Notes: generated from the letters alone by a model not told the origin. 64,000 nt of DNA from Simplicillium sp. C3G150-2 (GCA_022702485.1 JAJIYY010000007.1:1674001-1738000); one strand, 5' to 3'; counted from the first letter of the stretch, positions 48,453 to 60,060 are shown. Made by a program: numbers and translations.

Positions 48453-49902
48453 ATGGCCTCAAGAACTTTCTCCAAGTCTCTGCGTGCTGCCAGCCGCCAA
48501 TTGGCTACCCCTGCTGTTCAGCAGCGTGCCGCTTACTCTGTAGCTCGCAGCGCTCTCCGTGCTGCTGTCACTACCCGTCCCGCCGTTGCTGCCGGTCACC
48601 AGCAGGTCCGTGGTGTTAAGACCATTGACTTCGCCGGCTCCAAGGAGGACGTCTACGGTAAGCTTGTCCCGAGCCATTGAATTTTGCCTTTTTGCAATCC
48701 ATTGGCGTTCCAAAAGACCCCAGAGTGCTAATTCTCGTTTGCATCTAGAGCGCGCCGATTGGCCCCAAGAGAAGCTCTTGGAGTACTTCAAGAACGACAC
48801 CCTGGCCCTCATTGGCTACGGATCTCAGGGTCACGGTCAGGGTCTCAACCTCCGCGATAACGGCCTCAATGTCATCATTGGTGTCCGCAAGAACGGAAAG
48901 TCCTGGAAGGACGCCGAGCAAGACGGCTGGGTCGCCGGCAAGAACTTGTTCGAGGTTGACGAGGCCATTGGCCGCGGTACCATTATCATGAACCTCTTGT
49001 CTGACGCCGCCCAGTCCGAGACCTGGCCCGCCATCAAGCCCCAGATCACCAAGGGCAAGGTAAGATTTTTGACTCTAGCCACTGCTCAAACCCAATTGAC
49101 TTGCGAAACTAACGCAATTGATTTTTTTTTTAGACTCTCTACTTCTCTCACGGTTTCTCCCCCGTTTTCCAGGACCGCACCCATGTCGATGTCCCCAAGG
49201 ACGTTGACGTCATCCTCTGCGCTCCCAAGGGCTCCGGCCGCACTGTCCGCAGTCTTTTCCGTGAGGGCCGTGGTATCAACTCCTCCTTCGCCGTCTTCCA
49301 GGACGTCACTGGCAAGGCCAAGGAGAAGGCCATTGCCATGGGTGTCGCCATTGGCTCTGGTTACCTCTACGAGACCACCTTTGAGAAGGAGGTCTACTCT
49401 GACCTCTACGGTGAGCGTGGTTGCCTGATGGGCGGTATCCACGGCATGTTCCTCGCTCAGTACGAGGTTCTCCGCGAGCGCGGCCACAGCCCCAGCGAGG
49501 CTTTCAACGAGACCGTCGAGGAGGCCACTCAGTCCCTGTACCCCCTGATCGGTGCCAACGGCATGGACTGGATGTTCGAGGCCTGCTCCACCACCGCCCG
49601 CCGTGGTGCCATTGACTGGACCCCCAAGTTCAAGGATGCCCTCAAGCCCGTCTTCAACAACCTCTACGACTCCGTCCGTGACGGTACCGAGACCCAGCGC
49701 TCTCTGGACTACAACGGTCAGCCGGACTACCGTGAGCGCTACGAGGCCGAGATGGAGGAGATCCGCAACCTCGAGATCTGGAGAGCCGGCAAGGCCGTCC
49801 GGTAAGTTTTTACTTCACACCCTCACTCACAACTACACCAGACGAAGCATTCAACTAACATATTCTGTGTCTAGTGCCCTCCGCCCCGAGAACCAAAAAT
49901 AA
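48453..49902 (+). CDS. ILV5: Ketol-acid reductoisomerase, mitochondrial
   Basis: Four exons, 48453-48657, 48749-49059, 49134-49801 and 49875-49902, giving 403 aa. The enzyme converts acetolactate and acetohydroxybutyrate to dihydroxy acids in valine, isoleucine and leucine synthesis, using NADPH and Mg2+. The N-terminus (MASRTFSKSLRAASRQLATP) is a mitochondrial targeting sequence. The nucleotide fold shows IGYGSQGHGQGLNLRDNG at residues 90-107. The metal-binding knotted domain includes SDLYGERGCLMGGIHG and NETVEEATQSLYPLIG. The last exon adds only ALRPENQK. Strong C-ending codon bias in the coding sequence agrees with high expression. Confidence 0.97.
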
Positions 49903-50347
49903 AATCGACAGTCTTATCGGACCGGTGACGATTGCTGAAAAAGTTGTGGGATCTGTCCCAGCACTATGAAAAGAAAAAATCCAGACCAAAAAAATAGCCC
50001 TTGTTTACGTATGAGCCAACTCCCGAAGGTTGAGCGGCTCTCACATGATACCTCTGTACTATTGATTTTTTTTAATTAAAAACCTTATGAAAATTGCTCA
50101 ATTGTTTCGTGTGCGTCAATTAAAGTCATTTGTGATTCATCACCTTTGCCAGTGAAAATTACGCCCGTTTATTCTAGAAGCGTCGGAGCCAAGGCTGTTG
50201 AAGCATCATCCGTAGGGCGCACGGAGTGGAGTACACTTAACACCTCACCAACTTCACGATCAATACATATAGACTACACTTTCCCGCGTGAACTGCATTG
50301 ACTCTTATAGCACTCAACTTAAACTCGTTCATCTTTGATACTGTACA
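49903..50347. other. Intergenic between ILV5 and dehydratase gene
   Basis: 445 bp holding the ILV5 terminator and the next promoter. Nothing else is recognised. Confidence 0.45.
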
Positions 50348-51481
50348 ATGGCCGACTTCAAAACTCTAGCAGCGTCCCTCAACCGCTCTGATGTTGAGGC
50401 CGCCCACGAGATCATCAAGCCATACATTCATAAGACTCCGGTGGTCACATCTCAAACACTGAACAAGCTCGCTTCCACGCCTCAAGCGAACCAGCCTTCA
50501 GCTGCCCAGCCCAAGATTAACCTCTATTTCAAGTGTGAGAACCTGCAGCGTATTGGAGCCTTCAAAGCCAGAGGAGCGTTCCACGCAGTAGAGAAGCTGG
50601 AGAGGAAGGGTATTGATAAGGCAAAGGGTGTCATCACGCATTCATCAGGTACGTCGATTCACACTACAACATGCTATTCAAATGACGCAAACTGACATTC
50701 AGCAGGAAACCATGCTCAAGCTCTGTCGCTAGCCGCCCAAACAAAGGGCATCAAGGCCCGCATCGTCATGCCCACCATCTCCGTTCCCCAAAAAGTAGCA
50801 GCCACCAAAGGCTACGGCGCCGAAGTCCACCACAGCGGCAGCACATCTACCGAGCGTGAGGCCGTAGCCAATGCTCTCATCGCCGAACACGGTTGTGTGC
50901 TTATCCCGCCCTACGACCACCCGGACATTGTTCTCGGGCAGGGCACCATGGGCCTTGAGCTGCAGGACCAAGTACGTGAACTCGCTGGCAAGCCCCTTGA
51001 TGCAACCATGACCCCCGTCGGCGGAGGTGGCATGCTATCCGGCGTGGCGCTCAGCTGTAAAGATACAGGTATTCTGGTATTCGGTGCAGAGCCGGAGTTC
51101 GAGGGCGCAGATGACGCTAAGCGCGGCTTTGAGGCCGGAAAGAGAGTGGAAAGCGTCAAGACGCTGACAATTGCGGATGGGCTTCGCACACCAATGGGAG
51201 TGTTACCGTGGGAATTGGCTTATGAACAGAAGCTGGTCAAGGGGATCTATAGCGTGACGGAGGAACAGATCGTGGAGGCGATGAGGTTGGTGTTTGAGCG
51301 TATGAAGATGGTGGTGGAGCCGAGTGCCTGTGTGCCGTTGGCAGTAGTGCTGTTTAATGAGGAGTTTAGGAAGATGGTGGAACGGGAGCAGAATGGACAG
51401 ACCTGGGATTTGGGACTGGTGTTTAGCGGTGGAAATGTTGGTGCTGATGCGCTGGGCAAGTTGTTTGGTGTTAGAGAGTAG
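50348..51481 (+). CDS. PLP-dependent serine racemase / threonine dehydratase-like enzyme (SRY1-like)
   Basis: Two exons, 50348-50648 and 50706-51481, giving 358 aa. This is a fold-type II PLP enzyme close to serine racemase and yeast Sry1 (3-hydroxyaspartate dehydratase). It would eliminate ammonia from a hydroxy amino acid or racemise serine in the cytosol. The cofactor lysine is in GAFKARGA (Lys73). The phosphate-binding loop is PVGGGGMLSG. GNHAQALSLAAQ is restored across the intron. It lacks the C-terminal ACT-like regulatory domains of biosynthetic ILV1, and no targeting peptide is seen, so it is not a true Ilv1 despite sitting next to ILV5. Its exact substrate cannot be decided from the sequence. 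Confidence 0.9.
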
Positions 51482-51596
51482 TCACCTGCAATTAAATAGA
51501 CATTTAGATTCATAGATACAAATGCAGTGCTTATATTCAATGCTGTGCGGTATGTAATGCTATGGATCGTTACGTTATGTACGTGAATCATGATAT

Positions 51597-53386
51597 TTAC
51601 GATTGTCCCAATGCCTCATCCATCGCTTTGCGCCACTTTTGTGCATTCTTTTGCAACACAATAATCCCAAGATAGCTGAAAACGAGACAGAAGATACAGA
51701 TGGCCGTAAAGACCCATCCTACACCCCAGGCGTTGATCCACGGAGCGGCAACAATGGTGCCGATGCAGCTGAGGATGTTGCGGACAAAATTGTTGACGGC
51801 GACACCAGAGGAGCTCTTCTTGCGGACGAATTCTGTGAGCATGGTGGTGGCGGCGGACTGTTTCGTTAGCTGAGGTACAAAAACAAAAATAAGTATACGG
51901 AGTCACTTACGAAGACAAGCATGGATGCGACACCAAATATGAAGGCGCCAATGGCTGGCACGATCCAGATGAGGCCCTTTTCCAACGTCCAGCCGTACAT
52001 GAGCAGACCCAGCGGATAAAACGTCAAAGCTAACCACATGTTTTCCTTCATCCTATCTTCGGGGAGGTAGATGAGCTTTCCATTGGCATCGTATCTGTTT
52101 GCCTTCTTGGCTTCTCGCGCCATGATGTTGTCGAGCCATTTACCGCCAAGCAGAGAGGCCATAAAGTATCCCAGCCCACTGGGGATGTACATGAGACCGA
52201 CGATTAGTTGGGCAAAGTTGTATGGGTCTTTGGAGAAGCGCATCTGGATCGAGATGTTGCAGACGAAGAGAGCGCCAAAGGCAATCGCAGCGAGCAACAC
52301 CGTGACCAGCACGGGAGGAAAGCGCAAGAAAGCTAGTACGCTAAGAGGATCGAATAAGAAACGCTTAATATTGACTGCAGTCTTCTTGGTGCGAATTTTG
52401 ACAGATTCGCGCGTTGTCATGCGTTGCAAGTCTTGTGTTTCGGGACTTGTCTCCTCAGGTTTGGGGGCGAGAGTTTCGGGGAGTAGGAATAAAATTGATA
52501 GCAAGACAAGAAGACCGTATATGGCGAGGAAGTACATGGTAGAGCGCCAGCCGAATGCTTGGGACAGAGCTCCTCCGATGATGGGTGCGAGGAGTGGTCC
52601 TAGCAGGGGACCGAGATAGAACATGCTCATAGCTCGGCCACGCTCGCGAGGTTCCCAGATATCGGCAATGGTTCCTGCGCCGACGGCTTGGACGGATGCA
52701 GAGGCACCGCCGCCGCAGATTCGGAATACGATGAGCATGGCTATGTTGGTGCTGATGGCTGATAGGACGGAGAAGATGGTGAAGAGGGTGAATGAGATGA
52801 GGTAGATGGTTCGGCGACCGAACTGCTCCGAGAAGGCTGACCACCACAGTGGGAAGATGGACATGGCCAGCATGTAGAATGCTACGGATAAGTTGGTGAC
52901 TGTCTCTGTGGTGTGAAGTTGGCGGGTGATGGCAGGTAGAGCCGCTGGAACATGTTAGCAGGGTGTAGCAAGTTTAGAGCGTCAGGACTTACGGTAGAAG
53001 ATGGCTGAACCGAGAGGTGCAGCAGCTGTGGCTATGGCAATGATAATGGTGATTGACCACTTGGTAGAGTTTTTGTACTCATAAGGGTTCTCTACTTCGG
53101 GCAAAAGGGCGAAACGGCCAAAGAGACCACGGCGCTTTGAACGCGGAACTATTGTCAGAGCACGAGAACGAGCTGAAGACGCTCTTGACTGCGATCGCTG
53201 CAGTTCGCTCTCCTTGGGTGGCACAGGCAAATCGCCTGCAGGTGCGATGATAGGCGTAGGATGGTCTTCATCATGAGAAGAAATCTCCGACGCCGACAAT
53301 GACGTCGGGCGATGCAGCGTTTCCGAATGGTGATCGTTGTTGTCGACTGGTACAATTCCCTTTTCGGGATCTCTGTTCGAGGCCAT
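51597..53386 (-). CDS. MFS drug:H+ antiporter (DHA1, Qdr/Dtr-like)
   Basis: Three exons, 52993-53386, 51911-52944 and 51597-51857, giving 562 aa. It is a twelve-helix exporter of the DHA1 group. The cytosolic N-terminus of about 110 residues is Ser-rich (SQSRASSARSRALTIVPRSK). The first helix is ITIIIAIATAAAPLGSAIFY. The loop 2-3 signature is FSEQFGRRTIYLISF, followed by FRICGGGASASVQAVGAG, typical of motif C in antiporters. The central loop (EETSPETQDLQRMTTRESV) is charged. The junction restoring FYPALPAITRQL fits relatives. The tail ends on the converging side only 115 bp from the stop of the dehydratase gene. The substrate is unknown. Confidence 0.9.
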
Positions 53387-54517
53387 GTCTGCGAGCACTC
53401 GAGCAACACAAACCGTTGCACGAGGCTAACAAAGCGGCGATGTTTCACCAATGAAGGTAACGGGCCCTGGTGATCGAGGTCAACAGCCGGGGATCGATCA
53501 CGATCAGTCTATTGCGGAGGAGTGGGAATTGCCAAGGGAGAAAAGGCTGCCTAACTAGATGCAGCTGGAAAGTAAATACGCAACATCGGACGCTAGAAAA
53601 TAAATATAAATGTGTACGAGGAGGAAAAATTGCAAAGGCGAGTAAGAAGGCGGAGACGGATTCAGGAAATGAAATCCGCATCGGCGCCTTGGTCGGCCGA
53701 GCGAGACCGGGGAACAATTTCGCACCTCGCTATTACTGGGGGGCCCGTTGTGTGGTTTTTGGGTTACATAGATGGACTCAATGGCCCAATGATGATGCGC
53801 TGGGTATTGATTATGGACTAGTTTTTTATTACGGCTTACAAAACTTGCTGCAACCGGTCGGCGATTAGCGTGGGATAGGGAAGCCAGGCAGGAATATGCT
53901 GGGGGGAATTAGACGGGCTTTGATGAACGAGGCGTTGGGGGGAACGAGTGGAGGATGCTGGAGCTCGGCGTTTCGGCACCGGCTGAAAGTATATGAGGAG
54001 AGATTCCGCGGGGGGTGGAAATCGTTCCATGGACGGCTGGGACAGGGAAAGTAAACAATGGTTGGGTGGAATGTCGAATGGCGAGATGGGTTGGACTGAT
54101 GAGACAATGACCGTTGTCAGTCGTTGGACTCTGTCAATGAAAGGAAAAAGGCCTATTGGAGTTGATATTGGACTTGACTTGTCGTCCAGCTATGCTTGGA
54201 AGTATTTTAAGTTCCGGGGCCGTGGAGGTTTACGTGATCTCTCCGGCTGTGTGCAACTAGACGTCGAACCATGGTTCAATGTCATGATCAACGGGCATGC
54301 TTGTCTGTCCAAGTGCCTTATGATTCGAAACCTCAAGTATCCTAAGGAAGACGTTGATTAAGTGTTAGTCATTGACATACTTAAGTATTGCAGGCTAGCG
54401 CCCACCGATACGCTAAGCGGAGAGTACACACAGCAGCGGCGGGGATATTTCACACCCATCCCAGCGGCAAATCAAACAATAAAGTGGTATTCGATTTTAA
54501 GACATATTTTACAAAGT
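53387..54517. other. Intergenic: MFS promoter and sulfide:quinone oxidoreductase 3' flank
   Basis: 1.1 kb. Frames of up to 136 codons are domain-free; no gene is supported. Confidence 0.45.
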
Positions 54518-55876
54518 TTATCTGATAAAGCCCTTAGGTCCGGCCCAAGTACCCTTAACCATGTGGTTCTTATACACCCACGGGAAGAAGTCCTTCTTCA
54601 GGTAGTAAAAGGCACGGCTGGGCTCCGCCTGATCAAATCCAATCAAATCTCCAAATGTCTCCTTTGGCTCAGGACCATACTTGAACTCAGCCAACAAGAG
54701 TTTGCCATACTCTGTGGGCAGCGGGCACGACGTGTATCCATCATACGACTTCTCGACCTCTTGTCCCTCTGATACCTTCAAGATGTTGGAAACAAGGATT
54801 GGTGTCTGCGAAGTGACGGCAGCGGCAGTCTTGGAAGTAGGCAAGCTGGAAGCGTCACCCAAAGACCAAACATTGTCATACTTGACGTGCTGCATGCTGC
54901 CTTGGTCGACGTCGACGAGGCCGCCTGCGTTTGCGAGAGGACTCTTGGCGACGAACTTGTGAGGCAGCATCTTTGGAACTGCGTGGAGGAAGTCGAATTG
55001 CTTGGTGACCTGCTTGCCGTCGGGGAGGGCAAAAGTAGCCTTGTCGCCGTCGACAGCGACAAGGTCGTGCTGGAACAGGCCCTCGACACCACGCTCGCGT
55101 CTCAGCTCATCCAGTTTGGCGCTGTACTTGGGAACGCCAAACATGACGGGGAGACCAGTGGCGAAGCTGATTTGGATGGGTGAGTTTTGGGGCTGGCTGG
55201 GGTTGTACAGACCCGTCTGTCTCCAGTGGTCGAGAGCCAGCCACATGGCCTTTTGAGGAGCACCAGCACACTTGATCAGACCGGCAGGCTGGGTGAAGAT
55301 GGCCTTGCCCTTCTGCAGCTTCTGAATGGTAGGGTAGACCTTGTCGCAGGTGTTGTAACCGTAGATTGTAGAGACGGGAGCACTGGCATCAGCCAATGCC
55401 TCAGGCAGGCCCTTGATGCTATCATATGCAATGTTGATTCCAGGGCAAACAACGAGGTGGTCATAGGTAAGCTGTGTGCCATTGCCAAGTGTGACAGAGT
55501 TGTCATCGGGAGTGAAGCTATCGACGCTGGTGTTGTAGAAGCGTAAGTTGGGATCAACAAGGTCTTGAATCTGCATCTTGAATTCCTCCTTGTTCTTGAG
55601 ACCGCCACCAACCAGCGTGAATCCAGGCTGGTAGTAGTGATCCGTGGCGGGATCAATCACGGCAATGTCGTCCTGCGTGAATTGTCCAGTCCTCAGCAGC
55701 TGATGGCTCACAGCCATACCGGCTGAACCACCACCGACAACGACGATTTTGTGAGCATTGGATGAGCTTCCGGCTGGTCGGACGACATTGGCGGATCGTC
55801 GGGAAGATGTGGACAAGGCGCGGATGGCATTGGATGTGGCAGAGCCAGCGGCACGGGGGACGCAGCGGCTCAACAT
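54518..55876 (-). CDS. HMT2: Sulfide:quinone oxidoreductase, mitochondrial (HMT2-like)
   Basis: Single exon, 452 aa. The flavoprotein oxidises sulfide at the inner mitochondrial membrane and passes electrons to quinone; fission yeast hmt2 mutants are sulfide- and cadmium-sensitive. The N-terminus (MLSRCVPRAAGSATSNAIRA) is a mitochondrial targeting sequence. FAD binding is seen in KIVVVGGGSAGMAVSHQLL, with YQPGFTLVGGG and YDHLVVCPGI after it, and a second nucleotide block VWSLGDASSLPTSKTAAAV. Cysteines in VVCPG and LIKCAGAPQKAMW match the places of the redox-active pair. C-terminal YGKLLLAEFKYG and FPWVYKNHMVKGTW are typical of the family. No intron interrupts the frame. Confidence 0.95.
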   Translation of the reverse strand: MLSRCVPRAAGSATSNAIRALSTSSRRSANVVRPAGSSSNAHKIVVVGGGSAGMAVSHQLLRTGQFTQDDIAVIDPATDHYYQPGFTLVGGGLKNKEEFKMQIQDLVDPNLRFYNTSVDSFTPDDNSVTLGNGTQLTYDHLVVCPGINIAYDSIKGLPEALADASAPVSTIYGYNTCDKVYPTIQKLQKGKAIFTQPAGLIKCAGAPQKAMWLALDHWRQTGLYNPSQPQNSPIQISFATGLPVMFGVPKYSAKLDELRRERGVEGLFQHDLVAVDGDKATFALPDGKQVTKQFDFLHAVPKMLPHKFVAKSPLANAGGLVDVDQGSMQHVKYDNVWSLGDASSLPTSKTAAAVTSQTPILVSNILKVSEGQEVEKSYDGYTSCPLPTEYGKLLLAEFKYGPEPKETFGDLIGFDQAEPSRAFYYLKKDFFPWVYKNHMVKGTWAGPKGFIR

Positions 55877-56699
55877 GGTTTTGAAGTGGATTAATTACAA
55901 AAAAAAAAGGAAAAAGAAAAAGAGCAGTGGAATTTCTCAAAATTCAATGAGAAAAAAGTAAGATGTAGATTGTTTTTCTCATGACGAAAATCTTCTGAGT
56001 GATTTAGAAATTGCGTGATAGCGGCTTGGTGGGTCAAGGCAGCGGCGTGCCGTGGTAATCATGCGCTAATGCATATTAACTTTGTCCGGTTTTGGGACGA
56101 GGCCCCTGGCGTTGTAAAAAAAAAATGATTTAATACGAAATTAAGAACTGCGGAGGCTATGGAGATAATTGGCGTCTTCTTGGACGAGGCCACTGTGTTG
56201 ATCGGGTCGTCGCTGTCGACGGTAGCGTGAGCTTGATCTGCCTCGTGGTGCCCTTCTTCAAAGAGACGATCAGTTTTCTGTTGGGTTTGATAAGTGTTAA
56301 TCCTCTGGATTTTCGAATACAATTGCATTGCATTCAGCGAAGTTCAAGTTGAAAGCGCAATATTCGGGTTGTCGGGCACTGGCCTGGCGGTTGTGTTCAG
56401 CTAACGAGCAGATACTACAAAGGCTTGGACATGTCAATTGCTGGGCAACGTTCAGTACATGCCTCCACTTCGTTTACATGCTTGTTACGCTAGCCTTGTC
56501 ACTCTGTATCAATGCATTGGGTGCGAAATGCCATGACGGAGAAGCTCTGTCTTCGACGTAACTTACAAAGGTCTATGTCAGGTTAGGGACTTCTCCGTCC
56601 AAGTGGGTTTGGTGCCGTGCCATGTATCCAAATTATTCATATATTCCAAAGCGCGACTGAATTTGTTTTCTTTATTCAATCGTAAAATGACCTGCTATT
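55877..56699. other. Intergenic upstream of HMT2-like gene
   Basis: 0.8 kb. A-rich at the HMT2-like leader; no gene is recognised. Confidence 0.45.
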
Positions 56700-56924
56700 A
56701 TGCATTCCGTGCGTGAAAGACGCACAAAAAGCCATCCTGAAATTCCAAGAACCGCGCCGCGCGGTGACATCTGGTTCGACATCACTCTTGGAAACCACGT
56801 AGGTGATGGAACCGACTCTTGTGGTGGCAAGAGCTTGTCCACCGCCGCCGGCTGGGATCTTGTGACGGGATTGGAAACTCTCAAGTCCTACGACAAGATT
56901 GCCCAATATTTCAAGAACCTGTAA
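56700..56924 (+). pseudogene. C-terminal remnant of a sedolisin (tripeptidyl-peptidase, S53)
   Basis: An open frame of 74 codons ends in a sequence close to the end of fungal tripeptidyl-peptidases: WFDITLGNHVGDGTD, then STAAGWDLVTGLETL and YDKIAQYFKNL before TAA. The family normally has FNDIT-G and GWDPVTGLGTPN here, so the Ca2+-binding C-terminus is recognisable but altered. Nothing upstream in any frame shows the catalytic domain with its Glu, Asp and Ser residues, so the gene is truncated to roughly its last 50 residues. The preceding 20 or so codons (MHSVRERRTKSHPEI) are probably not part of the original gene. Confidence 0.6.
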
Positions 56925-57091
56925 TTGAAAGCAGTAGAATCCCCATGATTGTGTTTTAGTTCGCTAGAGACTTCTGGCTCTCTTGACTAGGCACGTCATT
57001 CTTTATTCAGCTACGATTGATGTATAAATGTAGCTCCATTAATATGTTAATAAAGAATTAAGATGCAGTCCATTCAAATCTGCACAGACTC

Positions 57092-58189
57092 TCAAGCTAC
57101 GATAGGCTTGCCTCCCTTACTTTCCATGACTGTCTCACCTCTTTTCATCGCCATGGCCTTCTTTACTTCCCACTCCCAAGCTGTCAACTCGGTTTCTTCC
57201 ACAGCTCCCAACCCATTTTTTACCCTTGGGTTCATACTGGCATTTCTTTCTGGTCGGAAAAGAACTGCCAAGCTGTACCGGTCAAGGAATCTTTGCTCGC
57301 CTGGAGGATACCTGATACGGTGCACGTTGCTGCGCAGAGCACCACCACTCCACTGCACCATAGCATCGCCGATATTGACAATTAAGCAGCCAGGCTGTGG
57401 CCGCACCCAGCGCCATGCAAGGTCGTCCGACCCGGAACCACCAGGGCTGAGGACTTGCAAACCGCCCAGGACATTCGCCAGAAGTGTTATGGTACCAAAA
57501 TCGGTATGATGCGCCATGCTTGTGCGGAGATCATCTGCTTCGGGGCTAGCAAATGCCTTGATAAGACGAATGACGGTGCCCGACTCCTCCGTCGGCCGCT
57601 GGGTGGCAGCGAACGTCTCCTCTGGCAGGGACAACTGCCTTGCTAGCGTTTTGTTAATCGTCGCGGCAATATCTTGTCCATAGTTTAGGAACTTCTTGAA
57701 ATATTCGATGCGCTCAGCGACAAAGTCCGGTAGCGGCTGTAGGTCGACTGTACCCATGAGACCGTCTTGGCCCATATTGAACCACTCAAAGCGATCGGGT
57801 TCCCCGGTTTCAGTCTTTGCCTCGCCGCGGGATTTGAATCTTGATACGTTAGCACTTACTCACTAAAGTGAAATAAATTGTCCGGTAACCTACCCTAAGG
57901 AATTTCTAGGCATATCATGCAAGTATTGACGTTTGACACTTTCCGGCAGGTCGAAGATGCTCTTTCCAATACTGAAAAGTTCATCGATGCACTGGATCAT
58001 TTCATCGCCAACTTTGTCACCGCGCATATCCAGGAAGAAGAATCCAAGTTCTTGACAGGCATCCAATGTCTTCTGCGCTACTTCTGTATCCTTTGAGTGT
58101 AGGCCAGATAGCGATATGTTGTTCAGAGAGACCGTGGGAAGGTCATCTGGGAATGGCGGGATGTCTTTGAAGAGCTTCTCGGATGCCAT
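57092..58189 (-). CDS. 2-oxoglutarate/Fe(II)-dependent dioxygenase, isopenicillin-N-synthase-like
   Basis: Two exons, 57894-58189 and 57092-57839, giving 347 aa. It has the DIOX_N domain (LPTVSLNNISLSGL, ACQELGFFFLDMRG) followed by the double-stranded beta-helix. Iron ligands are HxD in HHTDFGT (His210, Asp212) and a distal His in SNVHRIRYPPG; the 2-oxoglutarate Arg is in DRYSLAVLFRP. Such soluble enzymes hydroxylate or desaturate small molecules. No secondary-metabolite backbone gene lies nearby, so its substrate is unknown. The intron joins NSLG to FKSRGEAKTETGEPDRFEW, which fits relatives. Confidence 0.9.
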
Positions 58190-58636
58190 TTTGTAGATTC
58201 GTGCGTTTCAGGTACGTATTTGTTCAGCAGAGCTAAAGGAAATTGTTGACGAGCAGGTCAAAATGATTATAACAGAATGCAGATGCCAAAGCCACTTATT
58301 TATTTATCAGCACTTGACACGAACGTTTACCTCACGTCGAACGAAGCCTATTTGTTACTTGGATTAGTACATCAGGCTGGCGCTGATCTGGAGGGGCGGA
58401 AGCTTAACAGTGGCCAATTACATCGCTGTCGCTCCGAAGTTTACAGCCTGATTTGGCTTGCCGGTAAAGCCACAGGCAGTTGAAGTCTCCGTTCAGGGCA
58501 CGCCACCACGCAGAAGCCGACATTGTCAGCATGATTCAACAGAGAGGCCTATTCAAAGCTGCAGTTAAGATTTACTTCTCTTCCGGGATGTAGAGTTCTA
58601 GGTGGGAAGCGAAATCTTTCTCTTGATGGGTTTTGG
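58190..58636. other. Intergenic upstream of dioxygenase gene
   Basis: About 450 bp holding the dioxygenase promoter. Nothing else is recognised. Confidence 0.4.
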
Positions 58637-58870
58637 CTAGTCTCTCCCCCATTGCTCTCGCACCTCGTGATAAGCCGTCGTCTCACGGAACTTCCCATAT
58701 TCTTTGACTCCCTCAACGGTCTTATCCTTAAAGACAACGGAAATTTGGAGACGCTGCTATTCAACAGCTCCCTGTGGCGTAGCTACAACCAGCCCTCGGC
58801 AAATACGTACACGGGCTCCCGCGTATTCTCTCACGTCGAATTCGCAGGAAACCCGAAACTAGATATGAAG
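58637..58870 (-). pseudogene. Unidentified degenerate coding remnant
   Basis: On the minus strand a protein-like frame reads CEFDVREYAGARVRICRG and VATPQGAVE, meets one TAG, and continues QRLQISVVFKDKTVEGVKEY to GKFRETTAYHEVREQWGRD before a final TAG at 58637-58639. The composition resembles a real folded domain, but I do not recognise the family. Further 5' on the same strand, in another frame, is a stretch YIAIGKTYKKALVKDLLKII that may belong to it. No valid start or intron set was found. Confidence 0.3.
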
Positions 58871-60060
58871 TCAAGGTAGGAGACTTTGACTGTAACAGCT
58901 CAGAGGACGTGCAGCCGGGCTGCATGTAGCCTGATTGGGAAATGGAGTCGATGATTTTCAACAGATCTTTCACCAACGCTTTCTTGTAAGTTTTGCCAAT
59001 GGCAATGTATCCAGAGCCATAGCCTGTTGACTCACTATGTCTTGTACATTTACTTATATTGTGCTTTTCAGTCAAACTTCTGTCGATTTGAAACTGGATA
59101 CTGCTGAGAAGTAGGAGGAGGCGAAGAAGAATGCGTGTGGCGAGGCAAACTCTCCACCAACTTCCAGCAGCAGTAAGGACGATGTTTGGGATCAATTCGA
59201 ATCTGGGAGACAAATTCGACTGCAAAGACATCTTAATGTTAAAGGCACAATGGTATCTTTCCTGGAACCTTTAGCCGCCAGGGAGAGTCGGCAGCAGGTT
59301 AATTGCTGCACGGCGGAAGCAACCAGATAATGCTACTCACGGGCGTGGTCATGGCGATATTGCTGTTGTAAGTAATGTAGATGCAACTACTACAGTATCA
59401 ATGTATAAACGTGTCCTGCAATTGTTTATTGAAGTGTTCGGGTATTGACACGGAGAAACTACGTCACCATGCATGGAGAAGATATTAAAAAGGCCGAGAT
59501 GTTAAAGTCGATGTCTACCTGTTGCTGAACAGAGCGCTGAAGAGTGGACATCTACAGTGGCAGAGTGCAGCGCTGTAGGTACCTGCGACAGCCACTTTGG
59601 TGCCTGTTTAAATTCGTGCGCCAAGTGCTAGCGCTGCAAAGTCTCTGCATCTGCCCAATCAAGGCGGGCCATTTGGAAAAAATAGAGGCTGAAATGCCGC
59701 TAGACGATAAAGCGAGTGAGCTATAAACGGCCAATACGTCACTCGCCGGGATTAAAACCCCACCCAAAAACAATTCTTCCCCTCCCCCTCCCCCTCCATG
59801 CAGGCCGTACTGACTGACAGTGTACGGAGTACCAGCGACGTAATGAGTGCGCGACAATTGACTTCAATCCCTCACCCCAAAAAAAAACACATGCCATTTT
59901 GTACATCTCAGCCTGTCACCGGCGTAAATCTTCTTCTCCTTTAAGTAACTCATCTCCCCCCACTTCTTAACTTTCAACCGTATAAACTTCTTTTTTATTC
60001 CATCTTCTCTTTTTGAAATTCATTCCTCTTCCTCATAAGTATACATATACATCCGTCACA
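58871..60060. other. Intergenic upstream of PRO2
   Basis: 1.2 kb. It holds a TGACTCA (Cpc1/Gcn4-type core) at 59028-59034 and a C-rich tract at 59779-59797. A 157-codon minus-strand frame at 58761-59231 overlaps its left part and may partly belong to the degenerate remnant. Confidence 0.45.
59779..59797 (-). repeat. C-rich tract; G-quadruplex motif on minus strand
   Basis: The plus strand carries four C-runs (CCCC, CCCCC, CCCCC, CC) split by single T residues. The minus strand has G4-G5 runs with single-base loops; the fourth run is only two G, so the motif is imperfect. It lies about 265 bp before the PRO2 start. Confidence 0.6.

Noticed and set aside
50348..51481. Biosynthetic threonine deaminase ILV1
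   Set aside because: It lacks the C-terminal regulatory domain and a mitochondrial leader; length and motifs fit serine racemase/Sry1-like enzymes.
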